A stretch of 64,000 nucleotides of DNA from Massilia sp. BSC265 (lineage in GTDB: Bacteria > Pseudomonadota > Gammaproteobacteria > Burkholderiales > Burkholderiaceae_D), in the NCBI RefSeq assembly GCF_000740675.1, contig NZ_JPXI01000034.1, positions 62,001 through 126,000 of the forward strand, given 5' to 3'. The notes under the pieces were generated by a model that worked only from the letters and a program-made list of their open reading frames with translations, ran no database searches and was not told where the DNA came from. Position 1 is the first letter of the stretch, and each line of letters begins with the position of its first letter. The position numbers and the translations under genes were made by a program. This document shows, piece after piece, positions 47,283-56,246 of the stretch.

Positions 47283-50132
47283 TTATTTGTCGATCAGCAC
47301 CGGCTCGTCGAAGCCCAGCTCCTTCATCCGCGGCAGCTGGGTCTTGGCATCGCCCACCACCAGCCACACCATCTTCGACGGATCCAGGTACTTCTGCGAC
47401 AGGGCCTGCACCTGCGGCAGCGTCATCGACTTGACGGTGCGCTCGCGGTCCTTGACGTAGTCGGCGCGCCAGCCGTACTTACTGATGTTGTCGAGCATGT
47501 CCAGCTTGGCGGAGGCCGTCTCGAAGGCGCGGGCATTGCTCTTGACGAGGAAGTTCCTGGTCGTCTCCAGGTCGGCTGCCGAGTAGGTCGGGGCATAGTC
47601 CTGCAGGATCTTCTTCACCAGCTGGGTCGATTCGAGCGTGACGTTGCTGCGTACGCCGCTGGCGATGATGAAAGGCCCGGCGCTCTTGCTGCCGGCGAAG
47701 CTCGAGCGGATGCCGTAGGTGTAGCCTTTGCCTTCACGCAGTTCCTGGGTCAGGCGCGAGGCGAAGCCGCCGCCGCCCAGGATGTAGTTGGCAACGACCG
47801 CCGGGTAGTAGTCCGGGTCGGTCGCCGCCAGCGCGCGGTAGCCGATGTGCAGCACCGACTGCTTCGCATCCGGCACGTCGACGAAATAGACCTTGCCGCC
47901 GGCCTGGCTGCCCGCGGCGGTCGATGCAGGCGCATCCGCCACGACCTTGACCGGCTTGGCCTTCCATGCACGGCTGAGCGCAGCCAGCGGGCGTGCCACG
48001 GCGTCCTTCGGCAGGGCGCCGATCACATGCATGCGCGCCACGGACGGCGACAGGTTGGCGCGGTACCAGGCCTTCAGGTCGTCGATGGTGATGGCATTGA
48101 CGGTATCGGCGGTGCCGAGGATGTTGCGCGAACGGAGATCGTCCTTGCCGTAGATGAGCTTGTTGAAATTGCTGCTTGCGAGCGCGTTCGGATCGGCCTC
48201 CTGCTGGCGGATCTGGCTCAGCACGCTCTGCTTGACCAGGGCAAACTCCTTCTCGTCCCAGCGCGGCTCGAGCAGGATCTCCTGCACCAGGTCGACCGTC
48301 GCCGCGTAGTTGCGGGCGAGGGTGGTCACGCTGATGCGCACGTCCTCAAGGCGGGCGAACACGTTGATGCTCGCGCCCAGCTGCTGGATGGCTTCTTCCA
48401 GTTCCTGCGGGGTCTTGCGGGCGGTGCCCTGCGTCATCATGCGCGCCGTCAGGTTGGCCACGCCGACCTTCTCGGGATCGTCGAGCAGCAGGCCGCCGTC
48501 GACGGCGATGTCGAACTGCACCAGCGGCACTTCCTTGTTCTCGATGCCGTAGACGCGCATGCCGTTGGCGAGCCTGGTGTCCCATACCCGCGGTACCTTC
48601 ACGCTTGGTGCCGCGCCGTAGGGCGGTTCCTTGCTGCGGTCGAAGCTGGACGGGGTGCGGGTGTAGTCGGCGTTCGCGCTCGGGTCGACCGCGCCTTCCG
48701 CTCCCTGCACGACCTTTTCCTCGACGACGTCGGCCTTGCCGGAACCGCGCAGGGCCAGGTCCAGCTTGCCCTTCGGGACGAAGCTGGTCGCGACATAGGG
48801 CTTGCCCTTGATGTAGGTGTCGTATACGCGGCGCACGTCGGCGCTGGTGACGGCCAGCGTCTTCCTGACGCCTTCCTCCACATAGCCCGGGTTGCCGGTC
48901 AGGTAGTTGTATTCGGCGAGCAGGGCGGATTTGCCGAGCACGCTGGACACCGAGTTGTAGAAACGGGTCTCGAGGCCGGCCTTGATGCGGTTCAGGTCGC
49001 GTTCAGGGATGCCTTCGCGCTCGAATTTGGCGAAGGCCTGCTCGACCGCAGCAGCCACCTCGTCGAGGGGCTTGCCCTCGAAGGCGCGCACGCGCAGCAT
49101 GAACTGGCCCGCCAGTTCGGCCGCCTGGTTCCCGATCTGGACACTGGGCGCCAGCTTGCTGTCTTCGACCAGCACCTTGTAGAAGGGCGCGCGCTTGGTC
49201 TGCGACAGGTATTCGGCCAGCACTTCGAGCGCATACGAATCCGGATGCAGGTCCTCGACGGTCGGCCAGGCCATGGTCAGCTCGGGCAGCTTGGCGAAAT
49301 TGTCTTCGTGGGCCAGCTTGACGGTCTGCTTCACCACGCCGGGACGCTTGGCCATCGCCTCGATCGGCGCGCCGCGCTTGATCTCGGAAAAATACTTCTC
49401 GACCCACTTGCGCGCCTGGGTAGGATCGAAGTCGCCCGCGATGACCAGGGTCACGTTGTTCGGCACGTACCACAGGCGGAAGAATTCCTTGACGTCGTCG
49501 AGGGTGGCGTTCTGCAGGTCGTCGAGGGAGCCGATCACCTGCCAGTTATAAGGGTGGTCGGCCGGATACAGGGCCTTGTTGATGACGTAGCGGGTGTGGC
49601 CGTAGGGGGCGTTGTCCACGCCCTGGCGCTTCTCGTTCTTGACGACCTGCTTTTCCTTGGCCAGCACTGGATCGGTGACGGTGTTGATGAACCAGCCGAG
49701 CTTGTCCGCTTCGGCCCAGATCATTTTCTCGAGCGCGTCCTTGGGGACCGTCTGCAGGTAGTTGGTGCGGTCCTGCGAGGTCGAGCCGTTGGCACCGGAT
49801 CCGCCGATGCGCGCGCTCATCTTGTCGAGGCCGCCCTTGCCGAGGTTTTCCGATTCCAGGAACAGCAGGTGCTCGAACAGGTGGGCGAAACCGGTGCGGC
49901 CTGCCTTCTCGCGGGCCGAGCCCACGTGCGCCGTCAGGTTCACGGCCACTACCGGGTCGGAGCGGTCGATATGGAAGATCACATCCAGGCCGTTGGGCAG
50001 GGTGAACTTCTGGTAATCCACCTTCAGGCCGGCCGCCTGGCTGGACACCGCCGGCTTGGCGGCGTGTGCGGGGACCAGGGCGGTCGACGTGAAGCACGCG
50101 GCCAGCAGGAGGGGCAGGGGAGACATCTTCAT
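47283..50132 (-). CDS. M16-family zinc metallopeptidase (pitrilysin-like), two-domain
   Basis: The protein has 949 residues. A signal peptide ends near VPAHAA (~25). The first domain carries the inverted zinc motif HLFEH (84-88) inside RTGFAHLFEHLLFLES and a distal Glu in KQVVKNEKRQGVDN. The second M16 half (~535-949) has no HxxEH, the normal arrangement (active plus inactive halves). Internal landmarks: LVIAGDFDPTQARKWVEKYF and RLTQELREGKGYTYGIRSSF. Periplasmic peptide degradation is the family role. A 3' neighbour is TonB-like. Confidence 0.92.
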   Translation of the reverse strand: MKMSPLPLLLAACFTSTALVPAHAAKPAVSSQAAGLKVDYQKFTLPNGLDVIFHIDRSDPVVAVNLTAHVGSAREKAGRTGFAHLFEHLLFLESENLGKGGLDKMSARIGGSGANGSTSQDRTNYLQTVPKDALEKMIWAEADKLGWFINTVTDPVLAKEKQVVKNEKRQGVDNAPYGHTRYVINKALYPADHPYNWQVIGSLDDLQNATLDDVKEFFRLWYVPNNVTLVIAGDFDPTQARKWVEKYFSEIKRGAPIEAMAKRPGVVKQTVKLAHEDNFAKLPELTMAWPTVEDLHPDSYALEVLAEYLSQTKRAPFYKVLVEDSKLAPSVQIGNQAAELAGQFMLRVRAFEGKPLDEVAAAVEQAFAKFEREGIPERDLNRIKAGLETRFYNSVSSVLGKSALLAEYNYLTGNPGYVEEGVRKTLAVTSADVRRVYDTYIKGKPYVATSFVPKGKLDLALRGSGKADVVEEKVVQGAEGAVDPSANADYTRTPSSFDRSKEPPYGAAPSVKVPRVWDTRLANGMRVYGIENKEVPLVQFDIAVDGGLLLDDPEKVGVANLTARMMTQGTARKTPQELEEAIQQLGASINVFARLEDVRISVTTLARNYAATVDLVQEILLEPRWDEKEFALVKQSVLSQIRQQEADPNALASSNFNKLIYGKDDLRSRNILGTADTVNAITIDDLKAWYRANLSPSVARMHVIGALPKDAVARPLAALSRAWKAKPVKVVADAPASTAAGSQAGGKVYFVDVPDAKQSVLHIGYRALAATDPDYYPAVVANYILGGGGFASRLTQELREGKGYTYGIRSSFAGSKSAGPFIIASGVRSNVTLESTQLVKKILQDYAPTYSAADLETTRNFLVKSNARAFETASAKLDMLDNISKYGWRADYVKDRERTVKSMTLPQVQALSQKYLDPSKMVWLVVGDAKTQLPRMKELGFDEPVLIDK

Positions 50133-50275
50133 GCAATCGGATCCTTACAATAGGGAATGGGCGCGAGGCCATCAGTGCTGGATGGTATTGTAATTTCCTG
50201 ATCGCTACAATCGCTGCCGAACTTTTTACTGGCTGACTTTGGCAGGCATGCACTCCATCCGCAGCGTATGCGGCG

Positions 50276-50939
50276 CGGCGCCATTGGCTGCAGCGCGACT
50301 TCGGGGCTCCACTCGAAGCCGCCCGGATTGCTGAGGTCACCGATCGTGAAGCGGGCGAACATGGTCGGCTTGTCGACGAAATACTGGCCGAGGGCGAAGG
50401 GGACGAATTCGGAGGGGTAGTTCCGGATATCGACGATCAGGCCCTTGGTGTTTGCAGCTCGTTCCATATAGCCCGGAATGTCGGCACGCTTGACAGCGCA
50501 TTGCGCAGCGCAGGGCTCAGCAGGCGCGTATCGTCCAGCCACGTCAGGTTCGGCGGCAACTGGAAGTCTTGCTGGTTCCATGTCGCACATGGCTTGCAAT
50601 CGGCAACCGGACCTAGCTGGACAATCCAGCGGTGCGGGATGGCGTCCACAGTTTCACGATCCTTTGCCGCCAGGAGCTCGGGGAGCAGCTTCAACAGCGC
50701 GAAGTCCCACTGGCGTTGGCCGCCGGTCACCGCGGGATGGTGATACTTCGGGAACCCCACACCTTGCCGGCCGCCGCAAGGTTCTCGACCTGCAGCGGGC
50801 TCAAGGCGTGGAGGCTGATGCCGGAGCCGGCCTTGAAGTCGTATTCGCCCGTAGCGGCAGCGTGATCGACCTGGGCGAACGCCATCGGCGCCGCGAATAC
50901 GGTGAAGACAAAGGCGCTGCGCATGAGGTGTTTGTGCAT
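50276..50939 (-). pseudogene. Degenerate S41-family peptidase
   Basis: Three pieces in different frames line up as one protein. Piece 1 (50939 to ~50755): signal peptide and GEYDFKAGSGISLHALSPLQ ending AGKVWG. Piece 2 (50757 to ~50493): FPKYHHPAVTGGQRQWDFAL through LTWLDDTRLLSPALRNALSS. Piece 3 (50491 to ~50276): KRADIPGYMERAANTKGLIV and ALGQYFVDKPTMFARFTIG. The frame break at ~50756 is a lost G in a G run; the break at ~50492 is a large internal deletion. The catalytic Ser region and C-terminus are gone. Clear pseudogene. Confidence 0.78.
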
Positions 50940-51094
50940 GAAGCCGGCTTTCGTCGTTGCTTGGACCATTCTTGTTGAAGTTACCAGAACAAAACGGCTT
51001 GAACATCGCGGGTTATCACTGGGCTCAACAATGCGCCATGCCATTTGCATTATCGATAAGATTGGGCCAAGCCAATCGAGGAAGGACAACGCCG

Positions 51095-51538
51095 ATGTCT
51101 TCTCAAGCCACGGTCAGTGCGAGCTACCGGAGCCCGCCAGGCCTGCTGCATACCATCCTGCTTGCCGGGTCCGTCCCCCTGTTTCTCGGCGCTTTGCTGA
51201 GCGACATCGCCTATTACAATACCTACCAGATCCAGTGGAACAACTTCGCATCCTGGCTGCTTGCCGGCGCCGAGCTGCTCAGCGGGCTGGCCCTCCTGTT
51301 CGCGCTGATGAACCTGCTGCGGGCCAAGCGCAAGGCCGGGCGCCCCATGACCTACTTCCTGGTGCTGCTTGCAACGTGGGTAGTGGGACTGCTCAACTCC
51401 TTCGAGCATGCGAAAGACGCCTGGGCCTCGATGCCGACCGGCATGGTGCTGTCGATCGTCGTTACCGTGTTGAGCCTGGCCGCGGCCTGGCTGGGACTCG
51501 GTCCGCAAGCCGGCCCACGTCACGGGGGAGCGCAATGA
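51095..51538 (+). CDS. Small four-helix membrane protein (DUF2231-like)
   Basis: The protein has 147 residues with four hydrophobic helices: LLHTILLAGSVPLFLGALLSDI, ASWLLAGAELLSGLALLFALM, TYFLVLLATWVVGLLNSF and GMVLSIVVTVLSLAAAWLGL. The AYYNTYQIQWNNFASWLLAGAE segment resembles DUF2231 membrane proteins, which often carry redox partners. Its stop overlaps the next ATG (ATGA at 51535-51538), so it is coupled to the sugar dehydrogenase. It may anchor or electrically connect that enzyme. Confidence 0.72.
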   Translation: MSSQATVSASYRSPPGLLHTILLAGSVPLFLGALLSDIAYYNTYQIQWNNFASWLLAGAELLSGLALLFALMNLLRAKRKAGRPMTYFLVLLATWVVGLLNSFEHAKDAWASMPTGMVLSIVVTVLSLAAAWLGLGPQAGPRHGGAQ

Positions 51539-52824
51539 AGCCGTCATCCACCTTCGCATGCCTGGGCATGCTGCTCCTGCTGGGCGCCTGCAGCAAGGAA
51601 GGCGGCAAGCTGGCCCACGGTCCCGATCCCGAACTGCCCGCGCCTGAACGCGGCCTGCTGCCGGACATGAAGATCGCCGAGCCGGTGGAATGGGGCAAGC
51701 AGAAGCCGACCGTGCCCCAGGGTTATAGCGTCACCGCGATTGCGACCGGCCTGAAGATCCCGCGCCAGACCTTGGTCCTGCCGAATGGCGACATCCTGGT
51801 GGCGGAAGGGCGTGGCGGCAACGCTGCCAAGCTCAAGCCCAAGGACGTGATCGCCGGCTATATCAAGGCAAAGGGCAATACCAAGGTCAAGGGTGGCGAC
51901 CGCCTGACCCTGTTGCGCGATGCCGATGGCGACGGCGTGTACGAACTGCAGACCGTGTTCGCCGACAAGCTGAATGCCCCCTACGGCCTGGCCTTCTTCG
52001 ACAACAAGCTCTACGTCGCCAACCAGGACGAGCTGGTGCGCTTCGACTACACTGAAGGCCAGACCCAGGCCGGCGGACCGCCGACGAGTGTCACCAAGCT
52101 GCCTTCCGAGATCAACCACCACTGGACCAAGGCGCTCACGATCAGCCCCGACGGTCGCTTCCTGTACGTGGGCATCGGCTCGAACAGCAATATCACCGAG
52201 CGCGGCATGGAAGCCGAAGTCGACCGCGCCATGGTGTGGCAGGTCGATGCCGCCACGGGAGCGTACAAGCCCTATGCGACTGGCCTGCGCAACCCGACGG
52301 CCCTGGCGATCCAGCCGGGCAGCGGACAGCTGTGGGCGGTGGTCAATGAACGTGACGAGATCGGGCCGGACCTGGTACCGGACTACCTGACCTCGGTGCG
52401 CCCAGGGGCCTTCTATGGCTGGCCGTACAGCTATTGGGGGCAGAACGTCGACACGCGCGTCAAGCCGGGGGATCCGAAGAAGGTTGCCGCCGCCGTCAAG
52501 CCGGACTACAGCCTGGGCGCGCACGTCGCCGCGCTCGGCTTGGCGTTCTCGCTGCCGGCGATGGGCCCGGCCTATGCCGACGGCGTCTTCGTCGGCGAGC
52601 ACGGCAGCTGGAACCGTGCCGATCCGGTCGGCTACAAGGTGATCTTCGTACCGTTCAGGAATGGACGTCCATCCGGCGAGCCGGTCGACTTCGTCACCGG
52701 CTTTCGCGATGCCGACGGGAAGACGCGCGGGCGGCCCGTGGGCGTCACCGTCGATCCGCGTGGTGCGCTCATCGTCGCGGACGATCTGTCCAATACCGTG
52801 TGGCGGGTGATCCCGAGCCGCTGA
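51535..52824 (+). CDS. PQQ-dependent-type sugar (sorbosone) dehydrogenase lipoprotein
   Basis: The protein has 429 residues. Lipoprotein signal LLLLGAC (Cys ~19). The six-bladed beta-propeller of soluble glucose/sorbosone dehydrogenases follows: LKIPRQTLVLPNGDILVAEGRGG, RDADGDGVYELQTVF, LYVANQDELVRF, ATGLRNPTALAIQPGSGQLWAVVNERDEIGPDLVPDYL, FVGEHGSWNRADPVGYKVIFVPF. It oxidises an aldose or related sugar in the periplasm with PQQ. The upstream membrane protein overlaps it by 4 bp. Cytochromes c on the other strand at 53.5-55.5 kb are possible electron acceptors. Confidence 0.85.
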   Translation: MKPSSTFACLGMLLLLGACSKEGGKLAHGPDPELPAPERGLLPDMKIAEPVEWGKQKPTVPQGYSVTAIATGLKIPRQTLVLPNGDILVAEGRGGNAAKLKPKDVIAGYIKAKGNTKVKGGDRLTLLRDADGDGVYELQTVFADKLNAPYGLAFFDNKLYVANQDELVRFDYTEGQTQAGGPPTSVTKLPSEINHHWTKALTISPDGRFLYVGIGSNSNITERGMEAEVDRAMVWQVDAATGAYKPYATGLRNPTALAIQPGSGQLWAVVNERDEIGPDLVPDYLTSVRPGAFYGWPYSYWGQNVDTRVKPGDPKKVAAAVKPDYSLGAHVAALGLAFSLPAMGPAYADGVFVGEHGSWNRADPVGYKVIFVPFRNGRPSGEPVDFVTGFRDADGKTRGRPVGVTVDPRGALIVADDLSNTVWRVIPSR

Positions 52825-52902
52825 GGGGCAGGGCAGCGGAGTGCATATGTATGCGGGTACAATGTTTACTTCGCTGCAACATCATATTCGCTTCACGCCG
52901 CA

Positions 52903-53472
52903 ATGCCCCATTTGAAACAACAAGCCGCCAGACAGCTGGGCCACGTCGGGATCACGACTATCGCCTTCCTCGGCCTGAACTGGCTCAATGAGCTGGTATT
53001 CATCCAGTTCGAGCAAAGCAGCGGGATCAACTGGGTATTTCTCCCAGCCGGCATCCGGCTGCTGGCCACGCTGCTGTTCGGGTTTGCCGGATTCGTCGGC
53101 CTGCTGCTGGCTGGCTTCTACCTCAACTTCCACCATTTCGCGTTCCAGGACGAGGCCCGCGCCGTGTATGGCGCGGTCGCCGGGGCCGGCGGGCCCTACC
53201 TGGCCTATCTGTTCGCCAAGCACTGGTTCGACCTGGGGCCGCGTCTCGGGAACCTGACAGCAGGTCGGCTCCTGTTCACCGGGGTCTTATGTGGAATCAT
53301 GAGTCCCGCATTCCACCATGCCTTCATGTGGGTACAGACCGGGCTGGTGGACTGGACCGCACTGGCGGCAATGATCACCGGCGATATCGTCGGCATCCTG
53401 ATCGTGCTCACCCTCGCGAAGGGGCTGATCACGCTGACCGATCCGCGCGATGTGGATGCCCACCTCAGGTAA
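52903..53472 (+). CDS. MASE1-like integral membrane protein
   Basis: The protein has 189 residues with about five hydrophobic helices. The pattern ITTIAFLGLNWLNELVFIQFEQSSGINWVFLPAGIRLLATLLFGFAGFVGLLLAGFYL is similar to the start of MASE1 membrane sensor domains. No GGDEF, kinase or other output domain follows; the stop is 11 bp from the convergent cytochrome gene. It is either a free-standing sensor-like protein or an unrelated small membrane protein. Confidence 0.6.
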   Translation: MPHLKQQAARQLGHVGITTIAFLGLNWLNELVFIQFEQSSGINWVFLPAGIRLLATLLFGFAGFVGLLLAGFYLNFHHFAFQDEARAVYGAVAGAGGPYLAYLFAKHWFDLGPRLGNLTAGRLLFTGVLCGIMSPAFHHAFMWVQTGLVDWTALAAMITGDIVGILIVLTLAKGLITLTDPRDVDAHLR

Positions 53473-53483
53473 GAACCCTGCCA

Positions 53484-54752
53484 CTAGTCGAGCGGCACGC
53501 TGCGGTAACGGTTGACGTCCGGCGCCGTGACCTTTGCCGCCGCATTGCCCCAGCTCGCGCGCACATAGGTCAGCACGGCGGCCACCTGCGCGTCGTCCAG
53601 CTCGTGGCTGTAGGGCGGCATCCCGTAGGGGCGCGGATTGCCGGCCGTGCCGGGAGGAAAGCCGCCGTGCAGCACCATCCGGATTGCATTCACGGCAGGC
53701 GTGAGCGTCACCGCGCGGTTGCCGGCCAGCGGGGGATAGGCCGGGGCCTTCCCCTTGCCGTCGGCGCCATGGCACTCCACGCAGTAGCGGCCGTACAGGC
53801 GCCGGCCCTCGGCCAGCAGCGGCTCGCTCGCGCGCTCGCCGCTGTCCGCCGGTGTCGTGTCCGTTGCGGGCAGCGACTTCAGGTAGGTCGCCATCGCACT
53901 CAGGTCGGAGCCGTTCAGGTGCTGCAGGCTGCGCGCCACCACCTCGGCCATCGGCCCGGTCGCCGAGCCGCGCGGCGATACGCCAGTCTGCAGCAGGGCG
54001 ACGATGTGTTCCTTGTCCCAGTCGCCCAGGCCCACTTCGCCGCCCGCGGTCAAGGACGGCGCATACCAGCCGATGGTCGGAATCAGGCCGCCCGAGAGCG
54101 TGTCGCCGGCCGCGCCGAGCCGGTTGCGCGTGCTGTGGCATGCGCTGCAGTGGCCCAGGCCGTTGACCAGGTAGGCGCCGCGGTTCCATTCGGCGTCGCG
54201 TCCCGGCTGGGGCGTGAATACGGCCGGCCTGAAATACAGCAGGCGCCATCCGGCCAGCAGGGCCTGCTGGTCGTAGGGAAAGTCCAGTTCGTGCGGCGGG
54301 GTCAAGCGGCGCCGGGGCGCCAGGCTGCGGAAATAGGCGAACATGGCATCCGAATCGGTGCGCGAGATCCGGGTGTAGTTGGTGTACGGGAAGGCAGGGT
54401 AGAGCAGGCGGCCGTCACGCGACTTGCCGTTGTGCAGGGCATTCCAGAAGTCGTCGGCGGACCAGCGCCCGATGCCGGTTTCCAGGTCCGGTGTGAGGTT
54501 CGGGCCGTAGAGGCGGCCGAAGGGCGTGTCGAGCGCGCGTCCGCCTGCATATTCCGGGCCGCCGCGCGCGGTGTGGCAGGCCACGCAATCGCCCGCACGC
54601 GCGAGGTAGGCCCCGCGTGCGATGTTCTCGGGCGTCGGCGCCCATGCGGCGGGCGAGGTCGAGGGAATGAATTCTTCGCGCGGCCAGGCGAGGGCCGCGA
54701 CCAGGAGGGCAATGGCGGCGACGACGGTCGATACCAGGGCAAGTTTTTTCAT
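53484..54752 (-). CDS. Membrane-anchored triheme cytochrome c (alcohol-dehydrogenase subunit II-like)
   Basis: The protein has 422 residues. An uncleaved-type hydrophobic N-terminus (LALVSTVVAAIALLVAALAW) is followed by three cytochrome c domains: CVACH (56-60), CSACH (~202) and CVECH (~330). Domain Met ligands occur in the usual places. It is similar to subunit II of membrane alcohol/gluconate dehydrogenases that pass electrons to quinone or oxidase. Its start overlaps the upstream cytochrome stop (54749-54752), coupling the two. No catalytic flavin or PQQ subunit is in this operon. Confidence 0.88.
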   Translation of the reverse strand: MKKLALVSTVVAAIALLVAALAWPREEFIPSTSPAAWAPTPENIARGAYLARAGDCVACHTARGGPEYAGGRALDTPFGRLYGPNLTPDLETGIGRWSADDFWNALHNGKSRDGRLLYPAFPYTNYTRISRTDSDAMFAYFRSLAPRRRLTPPHELDFPYDQQALLAGWRLLYFRPAVFTPQPGRDAEWNRGAYLVNGLGHCSACHSTRNRLGAAGDTLSGGLIPTIGWYAPSLTAGGEVGLGDWDKEHIVALLQTGVSPRGSATGPMAEVVARSLQHLNGSDLSAMATYLKSLPATDTTPADSGERASEPLLAEGRRLYGRYCVECHGADGKGKAPAYPPLAGNRAVTLTPAVNAIRMVLHGGFPPGTAGNPRPYGMPPYSHELDDAQVAAVLTYVRASWGNAAAKVTAPDVNRYRSVPLD

Positions 54753-55486
54753 CGCGCCTCCGGTGCGCTGCCGCAGGCCAGCGGCAGGGGACGGGCGACG
54801 GGCGTGTCCGGGCGCGGGTCGGCAGGCATGGGCTGGGCAGCCAGCCAGTGCGAGACGGCGTTCACGTCTTCGAGCGACAGGCGGGCGGTGATCTCGGCCA
54901 TGCAGTCCGGTGCATGGGCGCGGCGCGCCTTGTTGCGCCAGGCGCCGAACTGCGCGTTCACGTAGTCGCGCGGCAGGCCGAGCAGGCCGGGGATCGCGGG
55001 CTCGACCCCGGTCAGGCGCTGGCCGTGGCAGGCGATGCAGGCCGGCAGCTTGCGCGCGCTGTCGCCCTGCATGACCAACTGGCGACCCCGCTCCAGCAGC
55101 TGCGCAGGAACAGGGGCAGCCTCGGCCGCGTGCGCCGTCGGCGGCTGGGCCGCAAAGTGGCCGGCGATCTCGCGCAGGTAGGGGTCGGGCAGGTGATCCA
55201 CCAGGTAGGTCATGAGCGGGTACTGGCGCCGGCCCTCGCGGAAGTTGAGCAGCTGGTTGTACAGGTAGCCGGCCGGCTTGCCGGCGATGCGCGGGAAGTA
55301 GCTGTCGTTCACCGGATTGCCGCGCGCATCGACGCGCGCATGGCAGGAGGTGCAGGCGAGCAGGCGCTGGGCCAGGGTGTCCGGCACCCGGGCGCCATGG
55401 TCGGCCTGTATCGCGGCCTGTGGCGCGGCCTGCAGCGCGCCCGCGGACAGGATCAGGACTGCGAACAGCATGCGGCGTCGACTCAT
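54749..55486 (-). CDS. Diheme c4-type cytochrome
   Basis: The protein has 245 residues. The start at 55486 gives signal peptide MSRRRMLFAVLILSAGALQAAPQA. Two haem motifs: CTSCH and CIACH, with Met candidates in YPLMTYLV and similar. This is the c4-like arrangement (two fused monohaem domains), a periplasmic electron carrier. It is the first gene of a two-gene operon with the triheme cytochrome. A triple palindrome begins 33 bp upstream of the start. Confidence 0.88.
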   Translation of the reverse strand: MSRRRMLFAVLILSAGALQAAPQAAIQADHGARVPDTLAQRLLACTSCHARVDARGNPVNDSYFPRIAGKPAGYLYNQLLNFREGRRQYPLMTYLVDHLPDPYLREIAGHFAAQPPTAHAAEAAPVPAQLLERGRQLVMQGDSARKLPACIACHGQRLTGVEPAIPGLLGLPRDYVNAQFGAWRNKARRAHAPDCMAEITARLSLEDVNAVSHWLAAQPMPADPRPDTPVARPLPLACGSAPEAR

Positions 55487-55518
55487 GGATGAACGCGGCA
55501 GTAGCAATGCCGGAAGTG

Positions 55519-55581
55519 ATCTGGTCCAGTGGACTAGGTGATCTGCTCCAGTGGAGCAGATCACAGTCCAGCGGACCAGAT
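55519..55581 (-). promoter_or_regulatory. Three tandem in-phase palindromes before the cytochrome operon
   Basis: Box 1 TGGTCCAGTGGACTA (55522-55536), box 2 TGCTCCAGTGGAGCA (55544-55558), box 3 CAGTCCAGCGGACCA (55564-55578). Centres are 22 and 20 bp apart, so all face the same side of the helix. Box 2 sits inside a perfect 12-bp stem (55538-55549 with 55553-55564), and boxes 1 and 3 are inverted copies of each other, giving a 63-bp nested palindrome. Ideal for cooperative binding of a dimeric regulator; sites of GntR type have similar form. Confidence 0.65.
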
Positions 55582-55604
55582 CGCGGGCGGCGAAGCCAAG
55601 CACC

Positions 55605-56246
55605 CTACGAAGCGCGCCGCGGGGGCGGGCTGCTGTCGTCGGCCGGCGGGTTGGCGAGCCAGTAGCGATACAGGCGCAGCGCCACGTGGGCATCGTCGGC
55701 CGCGTACAGCACCTGCTTCTCGCTCAACTGGGGCAGGGCCCAGTTGGTGGTGGTGATGCGGCGCGACTTTTGCAGGCGCTGGCCGAAGAAGCGCGCCACC
55801 GCGGTCTTGGCACCGAGCGTGTTGCGCTCGCCGCGCCGGCGCATGGCCGTCGCCAGGTCCAGCACCTTGCGCGCATCGATGCCGAGCTTGCTGCGCAGGC
55901 GTTTCAGGTCGTCGCCCAGCCCGAAGCCGACCTTCAGGATGCTGTCCGATTCGAGCACGGGCTTGAGCACTTCCAGGGCGGTCTGCGCGCTGGCGGCGCT
56001 GCCGATCTGGAACAGATAGGCCAGCTCGTCGGTGGCCAGCTGCACCAGGTGTGGGCCGGTCGAGACCTCGCCCTTGGAGAAGGTGGGCTTGGATTCGGTG
56101 TCGAAGCCGACCACGTCGGCTTGCGACAGTGCCGCCAGCGCGGCCGCCGCCTCGACGGGCGTGCGCACGATGCGCACGTCCGCCAGGCGGATGCCTTCGT
56201 AGGGCGGCAGCAGTTCGTCGGGATCGGCGACGCTCGGACCGGACAT
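55605..56246 (-). CDS. RNase D-like 3'-5' exonuclease domain protein
   Basis: The protein has 213 residues. DEDDy nuclease pattern: VVGFDTESKP (Asp49, Glu51), HLVQLATDELAYLFQI, ILKVGFGLGDDLKRLRSKLG (Asp), and QVLYAADDAHVALRLYRYW (Tyr and Asp). It lacks HRDC domains of full RNase D, so it is a single-domain exonuclease acting on RNA or DNA. Its start overlaps the proQ stop by one base (TGATG at 56244-56248), so it is co-expressed with proQ. The start follows family size. Confidence 0.88.
   Translation of the reverse strand: MSGPSVADPDELLPPYEGIRLADVRIVRTPVEAAAALAALSQADVVGFDTESKPTFSKGEVSTGPHLVQLATDELAYLFQIGSAASAQTALEVLKPVLESDSILKVGFGLGDDLKRLRSKLGIDARKVLDLATAMRRRGERNTLGAKTAVARFFGQRLQKSRRITTTNWALPQLSEKQVLYAADDAHVALRLYRYWLANPPADDSSPPPRRAS

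Noticed and set aside
47847..50153. A 768-residue open frame on the plus strand opposite the M16 protease.
   Set aside because: It is exactly antisense to a clear M16 gene with intact motifs; His/Val/Asp/Gly/Arg-rich low-complexity translation is typical of shadow frames in GC-rich DNA.
55519..55581. Repeats considered as a CRISPR remnant.
   Set aside because: Units are palindromic, only three, spaced 20-22 bp centre to centre with no spacer-like unique sequence, and no cas genes are present.
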